From positions 6,448,001 through 6,512,000 of the forward strand of contig JAGUCH010000001.1 of the NCBI GenBank assembly GCA_019096065.1: DNA of 64,000 bases. The letters are read 5' to 3'. The notes under the pieces were generated by a model. That model saw only the letters and a list, made by a program, of their open reading frames with translations, was not told the origin of the DNA and ran no database searches. A program made the translations under genes and the position numbers. Each line of letters starts with the position of its first letter. Position 1 is the first letter of the stretch. Shown here one piece after another: positions 47,901-59,900 of the stretch. The stretch comes from Paracyclopina nana (Eukaryota > Arthropoda > Copepoda > Cyclopoida > Cyclopettidae).

Positions 47901-50900
47901 GGAGAATTTTTTGTCCCCCATGGCACCTAGCTGTTTTTTGTTCGCTCTTTCTCGCACTAAAAAAGCCTTAAATGTGAATTGTCTTGCATGGATCTAGTCG
48001 AAAAGATATCGATTGATTCAGTAGATCGTTATGATGGCGAATCAATCGTTCTCCAGACCAAGTGGCGTAAGGAATGCGTTCTGATCTGAGCGGATAAATT
48101 TGACATTTTTCCAGTCACTGGGCAAATTTTGCAATGCAACGAAGCTTGGCCGTCGGTCCTAGCCGATTTTGTCATCTGGAAGCCCTTCTTACTTTGTATC
48201 TGCTCGCTAGATTTTTGGGAGCTATTTAAAGTGTTTTGGCCCTTCTTCCTCTAAGGTTTAATGGATCCGAGAAAACCAGCTGTGAACATCCAGAAAGCCA
48301 ATTTAACGAATTGTAAATTAAAACGATTATGATCTTTTTTATGGCCACATTTTCTGGGTGGAATCAAACTGGAGCTATAAACCGTGCCTTTCTTTTTTAT
48401 TTCATACATTTCCTCCCATCCAATTTCCTAGGTATTTTTTCTTTGAATTCGCCTGGTGCCATAAAAATCTTGTTGCAAAAAAGAGGGACTGTTTGTGGAG
48501 GAACTCGCTGAGTTGGCAACTAGGCTGTTTCTGGGTTCAAAAACGTGTACTTGAATTAATTTCCGTTGATTGCCTTGAGTGTGGAGAGTGTCTTTTTGTA
48601 CAGATCAAGTATCTTTCCAGACCAAACAGCTTAATTGAGAGGCTTCGTCTAAAGCTAATAGTGCTAATGGTCTTTATTTTGAGGCCTTCTTTTTCGTTGA
48701 CAAGGCCATCGTAGCTTTAGTACAGGCGAAATAAGAGGGAGAAAGCGCCGATCACAATAATGTAAACAACATGATTCATCTTTGTATGAAAGATGACCTC
48801 AAACGCGGATGAGGAGAAAAGAGATTTATCCATTGTCAAATGAGCTCTAGCTTTTTGAATACCCTTGCAAGACATCTTTTGTTCATTATACGATGCAGGC
48901 TGAAAGCAGCACTTTGTGTTTTGTAGCGCACTGCCTTTGTCGGGGTCAGTCGTGACTGAGCAACGTTTGAGTGCATATTTCTTGTTCATTTGGTTCCGAA
49001 TTGTCGGTTGTCATCTATCAATTTTGCCTTGAATCTCCCAAGGACATAATTTTGAGCTTGGCAGAGATTGCCACGCTAGCTGCCAACTTGAGATGTTTTC
49101 TTTGCATACACCATCGCTAATGAAATCTGAACCTGGCTGAAAATTTTGGCAGTTTTGTTGCAAATCACTTCGTGTGAGCGCAAAAGTGCACCTCCACGAA
49201 GGAGCTACAGCAGCAGAGTTTTCTACGTGAAATGAAGCACGTCTTTGCAAGGGACTTTTTCGCTTCAACTGCTTTGTTGTCAGCTTTCTAGCGAGTGAAA
49301 ATCTCTTTCTACCATCAAAAAGTACGTGATTGTTTTTTCTTTCAAATACGTCCGCGGAGAGCGATTGGATTTTTAGAACTTGGTGCTTCCTTCTTGGCTC
49401 CATATCTGATATCCCTCTTTGATGCATAACATTTATCTCGGTCGCATAAAATTCAGTTTTCAGGCTATAACACTCGGAGCTATGCGAAAAAAGCACAACC
49501 CATAACTTATAAGGCTCCTTGAGGGAGCATGCAATTTGTTCGTTACGCAATTCAAGCCTCTGCTGTGCGTTTAATAATGGGCATTGGAAAAAAAATTAAT
49601 TTAAATTTTCCATCGCTGCAACTACAGCATTCATGATGATGCCTCGATATTGATTGTTCCCCTCCTATCATTGCTATATTGCCAGGCATTTTCCCCAGGG
49701 CGCAGAAAGAAAATCATTTTTGTGCCTCTTTCCCCTATGTGTGGGAAATTGTGAATACAGAGTGAGAGCTGCTATCTTTCTTCCGGCCTTTTTCGGGCTC
49801 TTGCTGTCATCAACTGATAAGGATTCTTGCTGGTTTCCATTTGTTTGTTCACCATGGCTTTTTTGCATGTCCTTATTTGTTCTACATAAAAGTTTTTTCG
49901 TGCTGAGGCATCATGGTAATACATCCGAAACCCGCCATGCCAAAAAGTTCTGGGTGGCGGCAAATTCATGCACCTGCTGCCTAGTTTTGGTGCTACATGC
50001 AAACAGAAATGCGATTAATCATGCATATCTGCGCATTTGTGATACATTTCAACCCTTTCGATGTTTGGCGAATATGTGCTCTCGCCTGCTTTGCTATCAA
50101 TTATGCAGTATGTAAGTGGATTGGCGTGCAGCTGTATCTGCTTGATTGGAATGCATTCGATTCTATCTAACTTGTGCCTCATCTCCACAAACATTACTGG
50201 AATGTAATGGTGTATAACCAAGAGATCTCCGCCTACCTTAAGAGCCGATTGTAATCTGAGGTCAGATTACGTAAGTTACCATGCAAAACTTGAGTCCCCT
50301 CTGATTTTGCGGTTTTGCCAACTTTCATATCGTTCAAATGCCTTTGGGAAACGCAAAGAGCTCTGCAAGGCTCCAAAGATAAATTCAGCAATAAGCTCAC
50401 ATGATGACTTGTCATTCCGATTCTCTGCATTTAGTATGTGATGTTGTTGATCCTGCTTTTATGTCATGTTTACCAGGATAGGCACCACCATCCTTTCAGG
50501 TCGGTTTCATACAGCCATGCAAATATGCTTAGGCGCATCAGCTACATTTGCTTTGCTTAACTTTTAACAGTCTCTGGTTATGCTGTTTATTGTGGTAAAC
50601 ATGCAAGCTTGTAGATAAACATGTTATCTCTTCGCGGGTTGGCCATCAACGACAGTTGGCGTGAATTAATTAGCCTCGAATCGAAATTCTAGAAGAGAGC
50701 GTGTTAGCATACATTAGAGCCTATTGTAATGCAAACCAGATTATTTTCATAAAGCAAACTAGGTCGATAACCTGAGGCTCATGTGTGGCAGTACAACGAT
50801 AAATCTTCAATTTTAGGCATCGCGAATCACCTTCTAAAATCCCTTTGGAAAAACCGCTGGAAAGCAGTTTTAAACTTTATATAGTCGAGCCTGCTAACTA

Positions 50901-53900
50901 ATTTTCGAGCTTCAGTAGTTGATATGATGATAAGCTTTTTATGTCGTAAGCGGCTTCTTAAATGCCTACTTATCATCCAATTTACCCGTACTTTTTAATA
51001 TCATCACTTCACTTGACTACAAGACAGTTATCAGCTATTGATTTTCTCGCGCTGCTGCTTTAAACCAATATTTGTATGAGGGGCTGCAGCGCATTTGCAA
51101 ATGAGATTTTCCCCAGACATGATTGTGAGAGTATCATTATTAGCGATGTATCGCGTTTCCTTAGTTTGGGTGAGAACTGGGCTCTTGATAGGCCTATTCA
51201 TGGGTTGCGTGTAATCGGTTTTTTTCTTCTTCTTCGCTCTGTTGTAGCATTGCTCATTTCGTCCCTCCCATCACCAGCTAGCTTTTCCTCTGCTTGGAAA
51301 AGTAATGATACATGAAAGAACCACAATAAGGTACTTTGTCATCATGCCATCTTCAGAATTGTAGTAGGTAGTGTGGGGCACTTGGGTCCTTCTTCTCATG
51401 CTGCAGCTGTAAATGGATGCTAGATGGGATGGATTAATTTACGAGATTGCTGATACAAGCATTTTAAGAGGGGAGAAAGAATATTTCTTTTCCTTTGTAC
51501 ATTTGGGAGAGCTACTAATACAAACGAACGTTTTTAGCTTCGTCCTTCATGAAATCCTGCAACCACCACGTCTGGCACTCAGGTATACAACTTACCCTCG
51601 ACTTCTCGTGCTGGAAAACAAATTCAACTTTGATAGCTGTGCCAGCGTTCCATCTTTCCAAAACTTGAATGACATCAAAGAGTCAGCGCCGCAACGTGCA
51701 CAGTAGTGTGACTTTCTAGTGTTACTGCGCTATGATGAAAAGTTGGAAAAAACTCGAAATCATGCTAGTCTTTCTACCTGTAAAAACCCATAGAAGTTGA
51801 GGTAAAGGCCTTCGCGTTCAAATATGAACGAATTGCGCCAAGTTGTTGCGTTGAAAGTACCTCTTCAAATCATATTATTTTCTTGGCTTAAAATTCTGGC
51901 CAAGCTCTTCTCCCCTCTTCAGGCTCTAGTTAAAGCCAGTTAAGTAGCACAAGAAAATTTGAGCACAAGAAGCTCATTTTTAGCAAAATGAAACGCGCAA
52001 GGAAGTTCTTTATCCTGCGAGTTCCCTCGAGGTATCTTTAGTGCTAGCCTTATACTAAAAAAGGGAAAAACTTTCGATGGGAATTCTTTATCTCTAGAAT
52101 GAGCATATTGCATTAAGATCCTTGATGATAATGAAAATTGGTCTTTCGAAAGCAAAACTCGGTACTTTTTCCTCAATATGGCGTTGTCTCGCGCTTGCTT
52201 GGCTGGAAATGCAGACAGCCCTAAAATGATCCTCTGAACTTACACGATAGCTTTGGCTGATTATAAAGATCGTTTGCAGGCTAGAGTAGGCAAATAAGAG
52301 GCGATCCGAAGGTCGGAAAGGCACACAAAAGGCAATGTAAATGCCCCGTGGCGGAGAAAGACAAGAAAGCCATCTATAAACTGATTTCCAAATCAAGTTC
52401 TTGATCCTAGGCTCTAGAATATTGTGAAACTTAGTCAGAGGCATCTGCATTGTTGGTAGCTTGTGCATTCGTCTACACTAATAGGAATGTTGTGATCAAG
52501 AAAGATAATTGCTCAACTGAGGCCTTGTTAGTTTTTTCTATTTATTCTAAAACAAATGCTACGTGCGTTCTCCAATCTGTGACTTTGAGCCCGAATACTG
52601 CGTGCATTAGTGCCCAAAATCTAGACTAAGGTCTTCGTGCAGCACAAATGTGGCTTAGCATGCAATCCATTCAAATGATCATCTTGTTGATTGGTGTTGA
52701 ACCTTCTTAATGCCTCATGTAAAATGTTGTTGGCACTCCACGCATATATGGCACACACTTGTGAGTCGCAGGGTTACTCTTTTTGGAAGGGATTGAAGAT
52801 TGAGAATGCGCAACTGCTATTGAGCTTGCAATTCGTAAGCAAAATTCCCAGGCAGGAATAAAACCTGTGGAGCTTTGATGTATTGTTCTTAAAGAGGTCG
52901 TTTGATGTATTTTGTATATTTTCATATTCAAAAAGCAGCTGACCTTATCTGCACTGCGTCGTCGCGTCCAATATGGCCTTGTTGCACGAGGGAATGATGG
53001 CTCCCTTTGTCTATGGTCATTGCAATGAGTTAAAAAGCATCTTGACGATTTTCTGTTATGCCCACGCGCAATCATATGCATTGAATACGTACGTATCCTC
53101 ACAGCGAAATGTAGTAAAGTAGACAAGTGTGTATACAGTTCTCCGTAGCTTTGTGAGCGCTCGAGGCTGCTCGAGGCCTAGTCAGAGCATAGCAGCAAGG
53201 AAGAGCCTCATGGAGAGCTACGAAGAGGCCGCAGAGGAGCAGCAGAGGCCGTACTACAGCTGGCCTCGGTTGCTGGCGTTGCAGCTGCCGAGACCGTCAG
53301 TTGAAAGCAACTGCCCTGTCACGGTGAGGAGCCGATCAACAGGGTGCCGTAAAAAAGATTGACCCTTGCTTCAGCATATTTGAATATCCATTAAAAAGCG
53401 TTATTTTTTTTACTCAGCGATGAACCTCTCCTTTCTCGGGTTAAAGCTTGGCTCTCTGAATGCATAGCTGTAAGTTGATGTTCATTGAAGTTTCTCCTTT
53501 AGTGGAGAAGCAGCATGGAATGAACCTGTAAATGCTTTCCTTTTGAAGCCAATTATCATTGATCCTGATTAAGCATTTTTAGGAGGGTCCGTTTTTCCGT
53601 GTTGCTGAAGCATTATTGCTTTCGATTGCCTTGAGAGAGCTTTAGTTGGGCGTAGCAAGTCCTCATGGTAGAGTGAGAAAGGCTGGTATTTCTGCGTCTC
53701 TCTGTCCTTATGGAAGAACCAACTCAACTGCCAGCCTCACGCACGCACACATTACACGTCCGTATGTGTGCGTACTTGCTACAGAGCTGCGACTTCGTCG
53801 TCGTCGTCGTCGTCGTTGTCGTCAGTGAAGGCAGTTTGGTCTTCCATGGCAGACGCTTTTGGAAACTCCAGACGATGGCAGGCAGATGTGATCGGCAACA

Positions 53901-56900
53901 GTCGGCCACTTTTGTCTCTACCTCTGTGATCAGCCGCCTGTAGATTTGTAGGCCATGTGACACGTTGAACACTCTCCCTGGAAAAGAAGCAGTGATGATG
54001 TGACGAACTACGAGCAGTATTACACGAGCACCCGACGATTACTCATGGGCACGAGCGAAGCAAAACTAAAGTTTCCTAGTTGGTGGTGAACAGGAAACAA
54101 AAACGAGTGATTTTGTGCGTTAACAGAAAATGTACCGACCAGTCAAGAATCTATTTCGGCGTGGAGAAAATGACGAATCGGTACGTTGCTTTGCTAAAAG
54201 AAAAAGGCTCTTGGCCATCCTTCCTGTTTAAGTACGATATGGTATATCCCCAGCCTACTTGCCCGAGTAATTGAGCCATAAAAATTTAATAGCTGGGTGG
54301 TTGCAAAAAAGTTTTCCTATTTATACTATGATATGGCCTTGCATGAATTATTTGGTGGCGTCAATTAGCCGCTTGAAGCGCGTTAAGTTGGGCACGTAAA
54401 ATGGGCTACTGGTCGGTGCGTATTATTGGGTGACAAACCACTAGAAGAGTGGGCTGGTTGCAGTAATAGCTGCTGTAACGACATCAATGAACTGCCACTA
54501 AGGCTCCACCCAAACCATTCCCTTTTAACGTGCCACTAAAGCGCCTTTATGCGCATTTGAGCAATGAATAATTTCCATTTTCCCCTTCTTGATCTGGGTC
54601 AGTGACGCTATTTGTGTGAGGAATATTGAGCTACTATTTTTGTCCTTTTTTTGGTTGTGTTTGCAAAAACTAGGTGGCAAAAAATCCTTTAAGACACTGC
54701 GTATTTGGAGTCAAATTGTGTAGGCCTCGCGTGTATTTTAGACCCCTTTTTGTGTAGATTGGAAAAAAAGTTTGTGAAAGGTCTCACCTTAGTCTCTTCA
54801 GGAACAAAGTTTGATCCTCTTTCTCCATAACATCTCTGAAATAAGGGAATTGAAGAATTCGCTCGCTTTCCCATTGTAGGGCACATTACTGTATTTTTAT
54901 TGCGAAATATGCCTCTCCCACGCAACTGGACTGGCCTTGCCTAAAAAATATAAAAAGTTGTCGTAACAAAGTGCCTCTGAACAGCTAAGCATGTTTTAAA
55001 AGAAGTGAGATATCTGGCGAAAATTCTGGATTGTTTTTTTTGCTTTTTTGCTTGTTTAGTTTTGGAAACGCTTGATGACAGAAAAGGGCGTAATTTTGGC
55101 CTTGAGATTTGGTTTGTGGCTGGCAATGAAAGAAAATGAAGAAAAGAAAGGCAAAACCGCAGGGGCTGCTAAGAATCTCGGGAAAACAAAAAAGTCTCTA
55201 TATCCCTCTCACCTCATGTGAGAAAGCAGGTACGAAGAAGTAGTCATGCTGAAAGGGGATTTTCTATTGGATTTTCATTCTCTGAAATGTCTGATCAGAT
55301 TTCTGCCAATTCTTGTGCCTTTTGGAAAACGACGAGGTGCAATAGTAATCCATCGCATGCTTCGCGCCAGAAATGCTCTTGAGGTTAAGATCTTCGATAT
55401 TCTATGAATAACGACCTGGAAGCTGGCCTACATGTAGCGGTGCCAAATGGCTGTATTTGTGCTTATAATTACCAAGGCCGAGTAGTTTTCATCAGCTAGT
55501 AGTTGGACGGTGCAAACAGGAATAATGCATGTTGACATCTGTGCATTCAAATAATGGACTGAGGAAAAGGCCTCTGTTGGTGAAAAAGGGCCTTTCATTG
55601 CATGCACTTTTATTTTAAAGGTGATGGCTAGTCATCCTTGGAAATGCGAGATTCTTTTGACTTGGGAATGCTGGTGTTCTTGACGAATGCTTGGCAGTAT
55701 ACTGATCTCCTTAAACTTTCAAATTGATTCTTTGGCTTTCTGCATGCCGAAGATGTCTGCTAATATGCATGAGAATGTTTCTAGGACTTAGCTTTCGCTC
55801 CTTTCTAATTGTTAGGCGGATGGAAAAGGCGCCTCCAATTTTCTATGCAACAATTAGCTACTTGATCTCCTCCACCTACTAAACAGTTCATTTTTGTTAA
55901 CCGCTATGGCAGCTACTGCCACTCAATGCTGCCTCATTTAATTGAGATGATGTCTAACAACTTTACTCGTTATGCCGTGATAGATATGATTTCTGGGCTA
56001 ATGGCGATGCTACCGAAACGGCCAACTCTAGTCAATTATTTATCTTTCCTTAATTGTTATTACAGCATAGCTGGAGTCTCATTTGTGAATAGAGAGTATC
56101 GCGGCCAGTCTGTGTACTCTGTTGTTCTCCTGCGAAAGGAGTGAATGATGACGTTTGGAAATCGATAACCTGATATCAGAGCGGGCTGCTAGTGTGCACT
56201 ATGTTCTGTTACATGCCTCAACTGTACTTGGTCATTTTTTGGACAAAGCGGTCGCCTTCTTTTTTCATCATCATGATAGAAAGCTATTATGTGGAGGCTG
56301 ATGCTCGGTGCGTAATGTTTAAAAGAAAGCCCCCATATTTTGGCTTTCACTTTTATCTTTTGTTATTCTCATTGTAGTCACGTGGCCTTGTGCTTTTAGG
56401 CCGCCAAAACAAAATGTTCTATGGGAAGAGATGTCCCTTACATTTTCTACATGTGTGCCCTGGCCTTTTTATGACACCTTTTTATAGGGCCTAGCATATC
56501 AGGACATGCAAAGCTGGGCCTTAATGCCTTTTCCGAGGGACTCAATAAATTCGTAGGTTCTCTTGTTCTCGTTTGAAGGCTGCTGCTCTGTGAGCAGCAC
56601 AAGGCCTTTCGAACATAGCTGATGATGACGTCGACGGGCATGTTTGTTTTTGTGGCTTTTTTTAAGTTTTTGCCTATCTAATGGCATCCGCATCCGCGAG
56701 CCGCCGTACTGTGCGAGTCGTGAATGCAGTGCACACCAACCGCACTTTTTACTTCTGGGCCTCTTGTCATGATTTACAGTGTCACTTTTTTTCGACGAAA
56801 TCACCCTCATTTTTCATCGTCTTTCTCGATAAAACTTTCTTATTCCACTTCTTCGGGGAGCTGGGAAAGTGCTAACTTTTTAGCTAAACAATGCTTGCTA

Positions 56901-59900
56901 TTGGGTTTGTTGCCCTGAACTAATGCGTAGCTAGTAGATAAGTTAGGAACTCGTAGGAGCCATTACAAAAATCGGTGTCCGATTGGGTACAAAAACGTTT
57001 TAGTTATCTTGAAAAGTGTCGGGAAAGTGCGACCTATCATAGATTGCTACTAAGCAATGCACAGTGCAAAAAGCAGAGATAACAGAAAGTTCCAGCCTCA
57101 GTGAGCGGAACGACGAAATACGAACTGCTCACAAAAGCTTTTTCGCTTTTTCGCTTGCTGTTGCTGTGGTAAAAAAGCTCGGATTTTCGAGGCCTTCCCA
57201 CAGCTCATTTTTGCAACTGCTGTGGTTCCATCAAAAGTTAGTGGATCTATGTGGTCTGGCACGCAGTCGCAATTCTGTGGCTCTGGTGAAATCTGTTCGT
57301 TTGTTCATTAAGTTTTTTGGCAGCTTTGTGTTATCTGGCAGGCCTACAATAGCTTTCATAAACTGTGAAAGCTTCAAACAAATGCTCATCTCAAACTCGC
57401 CCCTCTTGAGAACCCTCGAACACGAATGCATTTCTTTCAGATCGATTGGTTGCTTTCACTCTTTTTTTGTCATCGCTAATCAAGCCCCCAAGTGACGAAA
57501 GTATTGATCTCGCTAGCAGTAAATTGAATTTGAACTTGAGGATCTTGCTGAAGTTTGTGCGCTTTCAAATGAGCCAATTTTGATGCAACTTTGCATTACC
57601 CTGATAGAGAGAATATGTCAAAGCTAAGCACAAAACATTATTCTAGTATGGAGAACTTCAATTAGTTAAAGTTGGCTAGACATTCGTCTATCTAGAAGCC
57701 CCTCCTTTTCCCGATCAAAGAGCAAAATCCAAAAGAAGGCCCGCATGACTTACGGGGCCGCTTCAGTTTAATGAAACGTATCGTAACCACATTACTCGCT
57801 CGAATAGACCGGCAATCATCCGTGAATGAAGGGCAACGTTTTTTAAGGTCAAAGGCAACGGGAAAGCCTTTCTGTGATGTTGTGAAAAGCACCCTGAACT
57901 GTATAGCATAGTCTTTGTTTTCACTAGGCCAACAAATCTTCTTATTGTATGTTTTACTCTGCTGCTGCTCGTAATGTATGCACTAACGCTGAGGAAACAG
58001 TAGGCGTACGCATACTTTCGAATGAGGAGATGTAACGATGGCTCCTAATATTTTTGTTTTTCGAGCAAGTATGTAACATTGCAGAGCTTTGGATTATGAT
58101 CATGATCCGCAAGAAAGAGAAAGTTTAATATGTAGTCATCTGAGCCAAAGTTACGACAGGCTTGGCATCAGTAATAGATCTTGACGGCAGTCATTATAAT
58201 GAAGTCAGTCTCTTTTTTGTTGGAAAATAATCAAGAGCTGGCAAGTGAAGCAAACTCAAATGAGAAACTATAACGTAGGAGATGGAGGGAGAAGGTTGAC
58301 CTCTTTTTCTTTTCCCTTGGCTTTTGCGTTCTTCAAGCTGTTGCAGTCATTAGAACCATGGAGAACATGCTTTGAAGGCTTGTGAGTTTGGCTTAACTGA
58401 GGAAAAAGAGTCTGAATAGCTATTTTAAGAAATACCTTAGTGGAGTTAGCTGTCATTTTTCACTATTTTTTTTCTTGCTTCCTCATTCTGCTACATTTAT
58501 GAGCAAAAGAAAGTTTGTTCACTTTGTACTTTGAGGCCAAAAAGCAATGGTAAGATGGACTTATGCGTTGACTTTCACGTTGACTATTTTCAATAAATAA
58601 TACATGCTGAACGTATCAGCAGTCTTTGCTAGGGGCAGTTTATGGTATGAGAGCAGGGTCTGTCCGCCGTATTTTTACTCATATACAAGCAAGAGCAGTT
58701 TGATATCCTCCATAGCATATTGCTTTATATATGAACCGGGCATTGCGTAATTCCATAAAGAAAAGGTTTACATGGCTTTACGTGCATTTTGGGCAAACAA
58801 ATGAATGAGGAAAAAGCACGTTTTGAAATGCATTTAAAAGTGCGAAAGGACATTTACCACCATTTTAGCAACGATGCTACGTTGAAAAGCACCAAACGAT
58901 AGCAAATTCTCAAGATATTGAATTCCAATACTCCTTATATCCGTTCAAATAATGTGCACACTCAGTTGACAACTTTTCCAAGTTTGGTAGCTAACTAGAT
59001 GGGTATTATCATTCGTGGTTTCGAGGTCAGAGGTTGCTTTGACTGAAGTGATGTAGAACTTGGATCCAATGTCAAAAGTGACAGGAAGTTCTGCTTGTCT
59101 GATAAGACTAATTTAGATAAAACTTGATGTACGAAGAACTTCGTGCCAGCCAATTACAATGAAGAACCAAAGCTGCCTGTTCGTAGTATAGTGTAGATCA
59201 TGAGTGGCTAAGTTTTATGACACGCTAATTGGAGAATATTTTTTTCCTCGACTCGCGGCAAAACTCTAATATTATAAGTACAAAGTCTAATAATGTAAAT
59301 GCACACTTGCAATCGACAGGTGCATTGATGACGCACAGTTGCCTTTAGTAATGACAAACTGTAGCTTTCAACTTGTATTGACACCCCAAACCCACTTCCA
59401 AATTCTAAGAATAGCTGACTGCGTTTCTCTCACGAACCAATTTTGAGCGCTCATTACCCAACCTCAATCGTACAAATTGAGTATTGGTTAATATGATCAC
59501 CAAATCTAATACTTTCATTTGCTGTAGTGAACTTATCGAATGCTTGATCAAAAGTGTATTTTTGTATTTTATTATCAAGTGCTAAACTGATTTTGACTTT
59601 CCTGCTCCTAAATAGCTTTTATCGAGTGATATGACGCTCTTTGTAAAGCTTTTTTGATGGTCACCTCAGCTGTAAGACTGGTTCTTTTTGTAGTTTTGCC
59701 TTAGGAGGTGAAGCAGCACCAACACCAAAAGACTCGCAACGAGCTAAGGATGCTTCTTTGACCATAGATTTTCTTCGAGAGGCCCTTTTGTTCGCAAGTC
59801 ATTTTTCAGCACATTGACGCTTTTGAGGCCCAACTCAATTTCGGTGCTAGCAACAATTTTAATTGAAAGCCAGCCCAATAAAAAGTTAATTGTCTCAGTC

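Noticed and set aside
49011..49550. 179-codon open frame on the - strand in the SK intron
   Set aside because: Long for chance in AT-rich DNA, but composition is random-looking, there is no domain, and its length is within chance for 64 kb of six-frame sequence.
49654..50115. 153-codon open frame on the + strand in the SK intron
   Set aside because: Cys/Phe/Leu-rich reading of T-rich DNA; no domain, no matching splice sites.
51413..51582. Possible SK alternative first exon ending in CTCAG|GTATAC
   Set aside because: It would leave in phase 2, which does not fit the phase-0 acceptor at 60131.
53646..53943. Open frames with Arg, Val or Thr runs
   Set aside because: They are readings of a (TCG)n microsatellite.
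57064..57495. 143-codon open frame on the + strand
   Set aside because: No domain and not in phase with SK exons; treated as chance.
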